Assembly: GCF_019175385.1 (NCBI RefSeq)
Contig: NC_083338.1
Coordinates: 89,797,777 to 89,861,776, forward strand
Length of the DNA: 64,000 nucleotides
Direction of reading: 5' to 3'
Source: Lycium barbarum
Lineage: Eukaryota > Streptophyta > Magnoliopsida > Solanales > Solanaceae
Part shown: positions 12,680 to 30,490 of the stretch, one piece after another
How positions within the stretch are numbered: the first letter of the stretch is position 1
Layout: every line of letters starts with the position of its first letter
Translations under genes and position numbers: made by a program
Notes under the pieces: generated by a model
Told to the model about the DNA's origin: nothing
Databases searched by the model: none
What the model saw: the letters and a program-made list of their open reading frames with translations, nothing else

Positions 12680-12861
12680 CGTTATGCGCGTTTTAAGATA
12701 GGCTGTCAGGGTAGGAAATTAACCCTGCGCGAATGCGGCAGAAGGTGGCGCCAACGCGCAGGGCAAGACCCTGCAACTCAGCGCGAACGCGCCACATAGC
12801 AGCGCGATCGCGTTGAGCAATTTGTAAGTCGGTCCAGGCAGAACCTGGACCGTTATAAAAA
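12680..12861 (+). promoter_or_regulatory. U3 CGCG-word array and TATA box of element E
   Basis: From about 12680 to 12815 the sequence repeats short palindromic words such as GCGCGAACGCG and GCGCGATCGCG. It ends just upstream of TATAAAAAGGGG (12854 on). This is the likely core promoter of E. The array is unlike that of B/H in sequence but sits at the same place relative to the TATA box. Confidence 0.6.
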
Positions 12862-13175
12862 GGGGACAGTCCCCTTATTTTTCGTCCCAAACACACTCAA
12901 ACTCCCTGAAATATTCCAGAAATTTCCCCAAGCTTGTCACATCAACTTTTAAGCCCAAAACCAGGTATAATTATCAAATCCCGACCCACACAGCGTATAG
13001 TTACAACTATAAAATTGTGTAGTGACGCGTTGTGGCTTAAGCTCAAGGTGGAGGAGTGAAGATATAGCATTATTATCGAGAGAAAGGTATGAATCTCTTA
13101 TTATTAACGTTAATCTTGGTTTATTTACGGAGATGGAGCTGTTAAATGGTTATAAAATAATTCTGTGGTGGAAAT

Positions 13176-16618
<3,443 letters not shown>

Positions 16619-16654
16619 TCCTCCCCCCCTTTAGAACATTCGTCCTCGAATGTT
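16619..16654 (-). other. Polypurine tract of element D and adjacent hairpin
   Basis: The minus strand reads AAAGGGGGGGAGGA directly before the LTR. Next to it lies a perfect 8-bp stem AACATTCG/CGAATGTT with a 4-base loop (16635-16654), conserved in G, H and K. Confidence 0.85.
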
Positions 16655-16679
16655 AGATTAGTCTTATATGGTCTAAAAG

Positions 16680-17540
16680 TGCATCGGGGTAGTTTCTTCC
16701 TTTCCTTCGAGGTTTTTCCAAACGTTACCATTACTATCCCCTCTTTAGTACTCGCTTTCTTTCTATTCTCGAGCATCGCTATACTTAGGGATTTCTAACC
16801 TTAACTAGTGGTGGAATCAGTATCCGTCTACTTGCAACATCTGTACCATAGCTTTCGCTTAGTCTTCTAGATTTCGTTCAGTCGATGTTTTTCATATATC
16901 GCAACACTGACTGCTGGGGCCCACCTGTCGATCGATACAGTCATAACTGAGATGTCATTTGCACACATATACACTTATTACCATTTCACTTACAATTCAT
17001 TTCCCAAACACTATTCAGACTCTTCCTGATCCCAGAACTGTGTCACGCTTCCTTTTTCTCCGCCGGTCCGGCCCGCCTTAGCCTACCCGACCTATTTAGG
17101 GTTTCCAACCATTCAGTACATTCCAGTTTACTTTGAGTCGCCCCATATTTTCCATCTATATTTTGTATTTACAATTATGAAAATTTCAGTACGCTTCCTA
17201 GGGGTCACCCATCCCAGAATTTCTCTGGCCCTAGCACGCTTAACCTCAGAACTTTAGTGAATTTTGATATGTTAGTGCTGACGTAATCGCGCCCACTACC
17301 CCGCACGAGATTTGTCACGTAATTTTAGGCAGGTCGAGGTTTTAACAAATTTTCAAAAAAATTTCTTAGTGGGTCCCACTCCGATTCGAAGGAGGTCTTT
17401 TATTTCTCTTACTTAAGGGATTACCGAATTAGTCCTTTAAACTCTTAACGTTCACCTTTTATTAGTATGAATAGTTACCTCTGAGGATACTATCATTTCA
17501 GGTTTTACCCAGATTCTATTAGCAACTAGAAGGGGAAAAT
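16680..17540 (-). other. Non-coding 3' module of element D, containing a 5S-like sequence
   Basis: About 0.86 kb between the truncated pol and the polypurine tract, without open frames of note. It is collinear with about 25230-26060 of element E on the plus strand: shared landmarks in the same order and with similar spacing are the 5S-like block, GGTTGGAAACC, GAATAGTGTTT, an ATATGTG block, and GGTTAGAA. Since the LTRs of D and E differ, the module is either ancestral or was exchanged. Its function is unknown. Confidence 0.65.
17192..17296 (-). ncRNA. 5S rRNA-like sequence (degenerate) in element D
   Basis: The minus strand matches plant 5S rRNA collinearly over roughly 100 bases: GGGCGCGATTACG...CAGCACTAA, then GGTTAAGCGTGCTAGGGC (A-box region), then GGGATGGGTGACCCCTAGGA (C-box region). 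The middle third is diverged. It is not a normal 5S gene: it stands alone in a retrotransposon interior and no terminal T-run was noted. It could be a captured 5S copy or a SINE3-like sequence. A Pol III promoter may or may not work. Confidence 0.7.
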
Positions 17541-17566
17541 ATATCCCAAGATAGGGCCTAGACTTA

Positions 17567-17570
17567 TCAA

Positions 17571-17601
<31 letters not shown>

Positions 17602-19073
17602 TTCGAGAAAAGGTCAATAATGTACCTGCGTCCGCGTCTGATGGTGCTCCTGGGTCCTGTCGACTGGGCAAGGCATAGATGCGGTGCGAAGGACCGCTAG
17701 AACTGGAACCCCCGCCGCGACCTCTCCCGCGGACTGCTGGTATCGACGCACTCTGCTCCGCAGGGCGCATGGCTATGGAAGGGGAACATGTGCCAGCAAC
17801 TGACCCGGTGGGCTAGGCTGAACCACCCTTAAACGGGCACTCTCTCATAATATGGCCTCGACGGCCACAAGAAAAACAAGCATCCGCAGTATAACGACAT
17901 TCTCCGAAGTGGGACTTACCACAGCGAGAACATCGGGCAGGGGTGGCCTCGTCTGATCTGGACCTCTGCTCGTCCGTGAGTCTGAAACCCTGGAGCTCTG
18001 GCCTGCTCCTGAATACCCTGCATAATCTGGTCTTCGGCCCGAGGGCTGTGGGGGTGTGCTCCGTGCTGGCTGGGAAGAATATCTCCTACCCTGCCGCAGA
18101 GATGGTCTGCTCCATAACTCCTCAGAATACCCAGCTGATCTGGCCCTCTTGGGCCGACTCTCATCCTGAATCCTATCGGGCTGACGCCCCTTATGCCGGT
18201 CCTCAATGCCCTGGGCGTGCGCCTGTATACGGGCGATATCCATGCCGGTCTGAGCGGCCAGCACCAAACAACTATCAATCAAATAGTCATCCAGCCCCAC
18301 AATATAACGGTGCATCCTATCAGTCATAGTAGCTACCATGGCAGGTGCATACCTAGCCAATGATTCAAACTCTAGGCTATACTCCCGGATACTCCTACCA
18401 TTCTGTCTCAGTAGCAGAAATCAGTCGGCCCTAGCCCGCCGTAGCTCCGGAGGCAGAAAATGACCAAGAAAAGCCTCAGCAAACTCATCCCAAACTGCTG
18501 GGGGGGCACCGTCGCCTCTAGATAACTCCCACGACTCGTACCAATTAGCTGCTACATCATACAACCGGTACGAAGCTAACTCAACTGACTCTGTCGCAGA
18601 AGCCTTAATCAAATGTAACGTGCGCCGCATTTTCCTGATAAACTCCTCTGGATCCTCCTCAGGCTTTGTTCCGGAGAACTCTGGAGGACTACATGTCAAG
18701 AACTCACGGGCCCTGGAACTATCACGTCTATCCGCACGATCACCCACAAATCCGTGCCTGTGAACCTGCTCCGCCATCAATCTGGTCAACAACTAGACCG
18801 CATCTCCCATAGCCCTATACTCCTCCCCTGGCAGTGGAGCTGGAGGCTCGGGTACTGAAACCCCGGGAGCTAACGGTGGAGTCCCCCCTGATCAGCAGCT
18901 GCGGCTGCCCCAATCTCCTCCGGTAAGGGCGGTGTAACAGAACCGGCCGATGGGGGTATATCCACCGGTACAGGCTGGGTACGGGCCCTGGTAACTCTCT
19001 GGGCCCGGCTGGTCTCTCCTACCTCCATCATCGCTTTGCCCTTCTGGGCAGCCGTTGCCTTCTTCGGAGGCAT
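17567..19073 (-). pseudogene. gag of element D, frameshifted, fused to a protease stub
   Basis: A decayed Gag with ATG at 19073-19071, two bases after a TTTTCAG acceptor-like site. Blocks in order: basic N-terminus with [13 protein letters not shown], the C-S-P-P-E-F-S-G-T-K-P-E-E-D-P block (about 18690-18640), P-P-E-L-R-R-A-R-A-D (near 18430), the M-A-R-Y-A-P-A-M-V-A block, and a CCHC-type knuckle near 17890-17840. Three or more frame changes and stops break it (near 18850, 18420 and 17800). Downstream the frame reaches the start of protease (S-R-Q-D-P and G-T-L-L-T-F-S-R) and runs into a TA tract at about 17600; no active-site Asp or RT follows. The TA tract marks the likely deletion joint. 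Confidence 0.85.
17574..17600. repeat. (TA)n tract at the pol deletion joint of D
   Basis: Thirteen or so TA units exactly where protease coding stops and the non-coding module begins. Confidence 0.9.
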
Positions 19074-19260
19074 TGCTGAAAACATAATAAATTGTTAGAA
19101 AGGAATCATCCTACCAATACAGTTCTATCGCACGATCTAAGATCAAAAGAAGGGTAACATCCTAGATGTCCTGTAGCCTCCTGTTTATAGATGTGGTGCA
19201 CGACACACCGATAAACAAGACTCTACTAGACACGGTCTGTAGACACTCCGAGGACGGACC

Positions 19261-19272
19261 GCTCAGATACTA
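19261..19272 (-). other. Degenerate primer-binding site of element D
   Basis: The minus strand reads TAGTATCTGAGC, two mismatches to the initiator tRNA-Met complement used by the neighbours. The position, four bases from the LTR end, is correct. Confidence 0.8.
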
Positions 19273-19276
19273 CTTT

Positions 19277-22706
<3,430 letters not shown>

Positions 22707-24432
22707 GAAATATGGGACAAACACCATATAGGATGTTGATGAAGTATTTTGGTATTGGAAATATTATGGTTGATGTTGGTATTGTTGGTTGTTGAATTGA
22801 GAATTCAGGCTAGGCATATAAACAGGGGAGATGCTGCCCTATTTTCAGCAGAATATAAAATAGTTTGTTTTGAAAACTCGGAACAAGTGTGCGATGATGA
22901 GTCTAACGTTAGTGTAAATCCTCTTAAATGTAGACTGCGAGCTCGGACGAATAAGCGTAGCTAATAGAAGGTCGAAGAGGTATGTTAAGGCTTGTCCCTT
23001 TCTTTCAAAGGCATGATTCCTATGTTATGACCCCATAAATGCTTCCATAGCCTCCTTGTTTTCAAGTTAGAAATTCGTGATTCAAAGGCATGACTCCTTT
23101 CCTGATAATCCATAAATGCTTTCCAAAATGTCTGTATTTTCCAAATCAGAGATTTATGATTCCGTAAGCTTTTATGACAACAACGATGGATATGCTTTTA
23201 CAATGACAACGATGATGTCAAAGATGAGAATGATTCTATTATGATTAAAATGATAATGATGATTTCATGTTTAAAGGTTCAAAGTTCATGATTTCAATGT
23301 TATTATGAGAATGTTGAGTTATTTCAAGATTTTCTCAAATTTATTCATTGTTGATGGTCTCATCTCATAATGTTCGTTCCTCCGAGGTGATATATAGCGA
23401 TCACACTTACTCCATAAAATAATTGGAGGTTACCGACCTTACGTCACTCCGATAGAGCCATAGCGTTCTTTGGGCTCTCATGCATGCAACTTATATTATA
23501 TATTTATATGATATATGCATATGTATATAGGGGATATGGGGAAAAGGGCGAGGCGTTATAGATGCATGACCACCTGATCAGTTGGTATAATATGATATCG
23601 TCCCGAACACGGGATGTCCGGACGCGGGATATATGGTTAAATGGATCGGGTCGTTCGTTCCTCGGCACTATTATATGTTTATTATTTATATGGACCAGGG
23701 TGCACGTTCCGCAGCACTACTATGATACATATGAATGAGAAAGATTTTATGAAAAGCTAAGCATGCATGGTACCCGCCTTAAAAGGGCACTCAAAAGTAC
23801 AGGTTACGCTTCTATCTCATGATATGCGCCATATTTCCATCATGTTATTACTCATGCTCTGTATCTCTTACTATATTATTATTCATGACTTATATACTTA
23901 GTACTCTGTTCGTACTGACGTCCCTTCTTGTGGACATTGTGTTCATGCTCGCAGGTTCAGATAGCCAGCCGAGTAAGCTATACCAGTAGGGCCTCTTTCC
24001 AGTTCTAGCCAGCGAGCTCCATTTGGATCGGAGCTACATCCCTTGGGTATGCTATTTTGATATGTATATATTTGGGTATGGCAGGGCCTTGTCCTGCCTC
24101 TTCTACAGTCTGTATCTTATAGAGGTCTGTAGATAGTGATATGTAGCCATGATGTTATCCAGCCTCGTCGGCGCTTGTTTTGTTGTACAGTATATGTAGC
24201 GGCCTAATCGGCTTGTGCTGTTACTCTCAGTATTTAAGTTTATATGTATGTGTTGTCGATGGGTCTCGAGATGGTTTTTCTCGTGCTGATTGTTCAAGAA
24301 GCAGTATAGCTCAGTTATAGATTGTATATGGGCCCAGATTAATCAGTGAGAAGTAAATGCCAGTATAGAAGTGCTTGGCCAGTAGTGGTCGGGTACTCGT
24401 CACGGCTCATCAATTTTGGGTTGTAACAAATG

Positions 24433-24444
24433 TGGTATCAGAGC
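24433..24444 (+). other. Primer-binding site of element E
   Basis: TGGTATCAGAGC, an exact initiator tRNA-Met complement, four bases after the LTR end at 24428. Confidence 0.93.
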
Positions 24445-25230
24445 AGTTCGTCCTAAGGATTGTCTACAGATCGTGTCCGGTAGAGTCCTGTTTATGGGTG
24501 TGAAGCCGGCCACACTTTAAAACAGGAGGCTACAGGGCATTTAGGAATCATTGACCTTTCTTTATATCTTAGATCGTGCGATAGAGCCAGAGTCTAGGAG
24601 AGATCATTTCTGACCCTTTTTCCTGTAGGTAAGTGTAGACTGACGAGAGATGAAGAGATCATCTTCAGACAGTGGGGGTGCTAAGAAGGCCCCTAGAGTA
24701 GATCCAGGACCCCAGGATCCAGGATCGAGCAGGAGGAGCCTCAGTAATTCCGTCGAGACTGATCCCTTGGAGGACCCATCGACCACTCCTCCAGAGTTTG
24801 TGACTCCCAGGCAGAAGGACCCCCAGTAGACAATTATGACACGGATCTGTCTGAGGATTCGTCTGGGAAACCGGAAGAGGAGATCCCCAAGGTTGTACCA
24901 GCTGCTCCCATGGCAGAGGACTACGTCAGACTTGCTACCCTGGTGAGTGTTACGGATTACTCCAGCCCCCTATCCTGGCCGTTGGTAAACCAGGAGTTGC
25001 CCGGTTATCTATAGCCCTCGGACTCAGATGAGAGAGATGATGAAGGCCAGAGAGGCAGATGGTGGGTAGACAATGACGAGGAGCACGCTTCACTTTATAG
25101 CTCAGCAGATCAGACTAGAGACCGATTGGCTACAGTTATATGATCCTTTATTGGAATTTTCTATGTATGTGTATCTGCTATAGATTATTATTTAATAGCG
25201 GCAAGAGAAAATCCGAAAGGGACTGGCAAC
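24445..25230 (+). mobile_element. 5' interior of element E, decayed coding remnant
   Basis: After the PBS comes a leader with a TTTTTCCTGTAG acceptor-like site ending at 24628 and an ATG at 24650. The frame from this ATG is rich in Ser, Pro and Asp and stops after about 60 codons. Further short open stretches follow (to about 25140), but none shows the Gag blocks seen in the other elements. It is probably a remnant of a Gag N-terminus or a non-coding leader. I do not recognise a product. Confidence 0.5.
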
Positions 25231-26060
25231 CAAGTATTTACAAGTAACGGCGACCAAGGTGTTTTCGTCACCATCGGGAATTTTTAAATCTTTTATGGAA
25301 GGTAGGCATACACATAGATGAAAGGTGAATATTGAGGATTAAAAAGGCTAAAATAGTAATTGTGTAGTCTGAAGAGTAAGAGATCTTTTCTAATGCGGAG
25401 GGAGATGCGTTACGAGAATGTTTAGAAATCTGTTAAGACTTCAATTTGCTCTAGATTATGTGATGAACGCTGTGCAATAAGGAGTGTGCGGTTATACCAA
25501 CACTAACGCACCGTATTCCATCAGAGTTTCAAGGTTAAGCGTGCTAGATGAGAGAAATACTAGGATGCCCCTGGGAAGTATACTAAAAGTCCTATAAATT
25601 CAGACGTAAGAGACAGATGAGAAGCTAGAGCAGTCTAAGAGAAATTGGAGTGTGCGGAGTGGTTGGAAACCTTAACAAATTGAGGAGGACGAGGCGGACT
25701 AGATGGGTTACGAGAAAGAAGGTGCATCACATCCATAGAATTAGGATGAGTTGGAATAGTGTTTAGGGATACTTTGTAAGCGAGGGGCTAGTAAACATAT
25801 ATGTGCATAGGTATGATATGTCATACGTGGCTGCGTCAACCGGTATGTATATCCCAGCAACCGACATCGTAGTATACTGCAGATGTTAATCGAACAGGGT
25901 AGTAATGTTCAAGTGATAGATGTTACAAGGTAAGTTGATGATATTTGTACCACAGGTTAGAACTGGAAAGTCCTAAAGCAATAACATTAGGGAATGGAAA
26001 AAGAATATAGTATATAGAAAGTAAAGATATTACAATGTCATAAGAAGAGGAAAAAGTGTA
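25230..26060 (+). other. Non-coding module of element E, homologous to the D module
   Basis: Collinear with the module at 16680-17540 on the opposite strand (same landmarks in the same order). It holds the 5S-like block at 25482-25580. No open frame is supported. The boundaries are approximate, judged by eye. Confidence 0.6.
25482..25580 (+). ncRNA. 5S rRNA-like sequence (degenerate) in element E
   Basis: Collinear with plant 5S rRNA: GTGCGGTTATACCAACACTA at the start, ATTCCATCAGA in the middle, GGTTAAGCGTGCTAGATGAG (A-box region), TACTAGGATG (C-box region, followed by a short deletion) and CTGGGAAGT. It resembles 5S better than the D copy in the first half and worse at the C-box. It is not in a tandem array, so it is not a normal 5S locus. 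A Cassandra TRIM is unlikely, because in Cassandra the 5S domain lies in the LTR. Confidence 0.75.
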
Positions 26061-27985
26061 AGAAACGAGGGTGAGTGAAGCTTCCAAGAAAGGCAACGAG
26101 CAAGGCAAGGGACTGTTTGGAGGAAATTTGAAGGTAGGCGTGCGAATTGGATAAAGTGTGGCAGTATGAAACAAAACATGAATGTGCAGGGTTAGAGAAC
26201 ATATTTCGATAAGTGGGGATAAAAGATCGTGACCACAACTAGGGATGTGAAGTAAGAGAAAAAAATGATCAGGCCTTGCAATGATGCTAAGAGATTTTCA
26301 GATCTTGAGAGGTATATGAAGAGATAAATGTGTAGTCATATTGACATGGTTGCCTCGGACATGGAGAAGCTTTCCTAAAAGATGACATAAGAATAGAACG
26401 GATTTGCACTTTTAAAGGAATGTTTCACGAACTTCAGGGTCGATACTATGAATAACAAGAGGAGAAGGGCGCTCGATGAGGAAGGAACTCAAGGAAGGTT
26501 AAGGGTGAAAGTAGGGAAAGTATGCTAATGGGCTAATCGAAGGAAGAGGAGAGCATTTAGGAGTAGAGTAACTAGAAATCTTCAACCACGGGGGTACACA
26601 GGATACGTTAACGAGTTGGCAGTAGAAAACCAATCAATCATCGAGGATGATGAGTCGACACAATTGACTAGAGAATTAGTGACATGGAACAATAATTCCT
26701 GTAAAGGCCGAGGGATTAGATCACAGAGAAAATAGAATGAAATATGAGGAACATGCATGAAAGACAATTTAGCTGTGGCATCAGAAAGACGGATAAAGGC
26801 TCGATGAACGAGGATGGAGAGAGTGTAAATTGTAAGAATTCCGTGCTAAGAGCAAGAATTAGCAAGACACTCGGAAAACTTTGTTGCACAGCTGTAGCAC
26901 AAACGCGTAGTTAGGAAGAATTACAAGTAATGAGCTAAGCAGGTTAAAGGATTGGTAGTGGATGGAAGGGTATGAAATATTGACAAAAATGATGGTATAA
27001 ACATAAATCGAGGAAGAATTTTAGAGATGTTATAAGCAAGGTCGGGAAGAAAGACGAGGAGTAAGGTATAATCGAATACTTCATAAAGGACGTGGTAAAT
27101 CTCGATGTCCCCATCAACTTGTGGGTTCATGAAACCGTTAGTCATAAAAGACAGAGGTATGAAAAGACGGAAAAGAAGGCATCGAAATTATATCTAACCC
27201 TTATAAGTATTCCGATTGAATACAAGAGTGTAATTAGCAAAAAGATAGATAAGTCAGACCATACGATGACAGAACCCCGGCCTTAAGAAGATCATGAAGG
27301 GCGGCAGATAAGTATCGAAGACGAAGGATACTCGAAGGCTATTGGTGTATAAGGACCTCCTTAATAAGGGGGGAAGAACGTATTAGATTCAAAAGGAATT
27401 ATGACGTTCTCAAGCTACAAAAGAAGAAATTTATTAGCTCGAGGTGTATTGGCATATCAAGGAGGTATCAGAAAGAAGCAGAAACGAATTGAAAATAAGT
27501 GTGCCATGAGGAAGGTATAGGAAGAAAGTATGGAAAGCAACTCAAGAGAATGCTTCACGCCGACATGAGCTATGACATTTCTAGACTATGGTTTGAATCC
27601 CTCTTATCGGGAAAAATGGCGTCGTACCTAAGTATGCAGCGACATGTCCTAAAAGGTAATAAAGAGAATAAAAGAGGTCTCCAACCTAAACTCACAAAGG
27701 ATGATAGTGAAGACGACGAACCCAAAGGACACGTGGGGTGGCAACAAAAGGGAATTTTAGCACCGGAAGGGAACAATTGTAACAAAAGGAACAACGATTG
27801 GTAGTTTGGCAATTTCCAAAAGAAGGAAGAGCATTGCTCTTATGAATAGAAATAAAAGAGTTCACCGGGTATTAGAAAACATTTCACGGATTACAAATTA
27901 TACGGAACATGACATCATATACTATGGAACTATATGAAGCATTAACTTAAAGTTATGCTCAATGACAATTACAAGGAGGCCGCAC
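26060..27985 (+). mobile_element. Purine-rich non-coding interior of element E
   Basis: About 1.9 kb whose plus strand is markedly rich in A and G with runs such as AAGAAGAGGAAAAAG. There is no open frame with recognisable domains; the longest, 101 codons at 27499-27804, matches nothing I know. It looks like the long spacer of a large non-autonomous (LARD-like) element. Where E ends and the LINE begins, near 27985, is uncertain. Confidence 0.45.
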
Positions 27986-28383
27986 TAGAAAGCCAACAAG
28001 GAATAACGACTGATAATAAATGGATGGGCATCCCCTGTAACACATGTTTAATCAATACTGCTCTTCCTCCAAAGGATCACATCTTACCTTTCCACAATTA
28101 CAACCTGTTCATGATCTTTGTAAGAATAGGACTATAGAAATCCTTCTTCCTTCTACTATAGAATATGGGACATCCCAAATGTGTAACGGGGAAATCCTTT
28201 CTTCTTATACCAATCACCACTTCTACTGTCACCTTTATATCATTTGTTATTGAGTGATGCAAGTAAACTGTACTTTTCTCATTGTTTACCTTCTGCCCTG
28301 ATGACTTCTTATAGTCCCCAAGTACTTCCATAATCAACTGAAGTGACAAACCATCTGCAGATGAAAAAATGATCATATCATCT
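27985..28383 (-). pseudogene. L1-type LINE reverse transcriptase relic, C-terminal part
   Basis: The minus strand encodes the part of a plant L1 RT that follows the active-site motif: M-I-I-F-S-S, then S-G-Q-K-V-N, the L-G-C-P-I-F block, and (after a stop at 28098-28100) a W-K-G-K...S-F-G-G-R-A-V-L-I-K-H block reaching about 28000. The frame stops short of any maturase/zinc region and no poly(A) tail is seen, so the relic is truncated. The first Asp of the active site is on the other fragment (42336-42689): solo LTR F inserted between the two Asp codons, with duplication CATCT at 28379-28383. Confidence 0.85.
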
Positions 28384-28544
28384 TGTCACGACTCGAGCCC
28401 CGTGACGAGTGCCCGACCACTGCTGATCAAGCACCCTTAAACTCGTACTTGTATCTCGCTGAGCAACATGGTGACCCATATAATTTATAGCTGAGCTATA
28501 CTAACCCCTGTTTGCATCAAGAACTCGCAACCAGTATACATTTA

Positions 28545-29335
28545 GGCCAAAGTCATAGATGAACCCCTGAACTTGTCCTGATTTTTCATTTAGACTTCTT
28601 AACTGAAACATTGACCATCTGGACCCTCGAACATAAGATAAAGTGTGCCATTTGAACCCCTCGTGCCAGCTAAGCAAACGCGTGCAGTCCACTTGCAGTG
28701 ACATGAAAAAACAGACCAGTGACATGGAAAAATAGACCAGTAACATGTAAGCCATGTCAACAAAAAAAATTAATTTAAGAAAAATTAATTTTAAAATCTA
28801 TTTAAATAATTTGAAAAAAATCTGAAAAACCCAACACATCCTCTCCGATAGCCCACTTCACCACCGCCACTGCCGCTGCTGCTTCCGTCCCCACCGCCGC
28901 CGCCGCTTCAAATCTATTTAAATAATTATAAAAATGGTGTCGTTTTTTGTCAGAGATTTTTTTAAATAGATTTTGAAGTGGAGTAGCGGCGGAGGTGACG
29001 ACAGTAGTGGCGATGGCGGAGGCAGTGGCAGCGGCGAAGTGGGCTATCGGAGAGGATGGGTCGGGTTTTTATTTTTTTTTAATTAATTAAATAGATTTTA
29101 AAATAGGGTTTTTGTTAAAATTAATTTTTAATGATTAAAAAATTTTAAAAAAGAAAAAATTTGGTAACTCACGCTCTGTTTAAAGCAGTGCACTGCACGC
29201 GTGTGCCCAGCTGGCACGAGGGGTTCAAATGGCACATTTTATCTTATGTTAGAGGGTCCAGATGGTCAACGTTTTAGTTAAGGGGTCTAAATGAAAAATC
29301 AGGACAAATTCAGGGGTCCATCTATGATTTTGGCC
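28545..29335. mobile_element. Near-palindromic Mutator-like MITE (791 bp)
   Basis: Terminal inverted repeats start GGCCAAAGTCATAGATG at the left and end with its near-complement at the right; the repeats are about 150 bp long. Homology continues inwards through a GC-rich CCGCCGCC block on each side, so almost the whole element is one large inverted repeat centred near 28940. It is flanked by the 10-bp duplication TATACATTTA (28535-28544 and 29336-29345), the size expected for Mutator-like elements. It has no transposase. The GC-rich triplet block could be captured genic sequence. It is inserted in LTR F. Confidence 0.9.
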
Positions 29336-29781
29336 TATACATTTACAAATACATACGTGCTGAGGATAACAGTGCAAGCCGACTAGGCCTCTACATATGT
29401 TGTACAACAAAATATGAACCGTCTATAGACCTCTATGGAGTACTAGCTGTAGAAAGGACAGGACAAGGCCCCATCACACCCGTATATACATGTCAAAATG
29501 GCATACCAAAAGGGACCGCAGCTCCGAGCCAAGTTGAGTGCATCGTCTGTAGCTGAGCGGAAGGTCTACTGAGCTAGATCTCCTATCTGGCTACCTGAAC
29601 TAGCGGACATGAACGTAGCGCCCCCCGGCAAAAAGGACGTCAGTACGAAACAATGTACTGAGTATGTAAGGCAAAGGATAACTAAAATTGAACTGAAAAC
29701 AATACAATCTGGAGGTCAAAGAAAGCCCTGAATGTCTCAACTGACCTGTCTCATATGAAATGCAATATAATGCTATTATAT

Positions 29782-29914
29782 ATCTCATTGTCCATGTGGC
29801 CAGGCAACTGAAAAATCTGTCTCACTGACCCGTAGGCCAGACAATCTGTCCCATTGACCAAGTGTCCAGGCTAAAGAAAATGTCTCACTGACCAAGTAGC
29901 TAGGCTAAAGAAAA
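29782..29914. repeat. Tandem array of about four degenerate 35-45 bp units in LTR F
   Basis: Repeated units of the form CTGTCTCACTGACC...AGGCCAGGC. This is the counterpart of the GC-rich hairpin arrays at the same relative LTR position in B, D and E. Confidence 0.75.
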
Positions 29915-30472
29915 ATATATATGTATATCATGCAGTATATAATGCATATGCTGAAAAACCCTAATACTGTAACATGTCTCTTATGACTTTCTATTATCTC
30001 AAGGACATAGGGAGGGGATATGGCCCCTCAGAAAGTATAACATAACACTCGAAAACTAAGCAACAATATGACATTCTCTATTTTGACAAATCTCTAGTCA
30101 TAAGGTTCATCACGCTTTCACCATATATAAAATCATGCCATGAAAAGAAGGAACAACCTTAACATATCTAGAAGTTCACTTCTCGACTTTCCAACCTTCT
30201 TCCGGTCTCGCAATCTATATATAAAACCATTCATACTATTTTTAGGCTTATCGTCATATACTTATCTTAAGCCTTCAAATTAAACCCTTTTTAGAATCTG
30301 CCAAAATTCGGGTAGCATCTCCCTTATATTTTGTACTCCCTCCAATCTTCAAAACAACTCCTAAAGAAAAATAAAACATCAACACTTCCATAATCAAAAG
30401 ATTACATTCAAACTTTACTCAATTTAATCCCAAAACTTCTTTTGATAATCAATCCATAGCCACAACTTCATA

Positions 30473-30490
30473 CCCCCCCCCCCCCCCCCC
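30473..30490. repeat. Homopolymer C18
   Basis: Eighteen consecutive C bases in LTR F; length is prone to sequencing error. Confidence 0.9.

Noticed and set aside
25482..25580. A genuine 5S rRNA gene
   Set aside because: Single diverged copy with a deletion at the C-box; 5S genes are tandem and highly conserved.
25482..25580. Cassandra TRIM
   Set aside because: In Cassandra the 5S domain is in a short LTR; here it is in the interior of a large element.
27499..27804. 101-codon frame as a gene
   Set aside because: No recognisable domain, and it lies in purine-rich element interior; probably chance.
28501..28755. 84-codon frame on the minus strand
   Set aside because: It crosses the boundary of LTR F and the MITE terminal repeat, so it is a chance frame.
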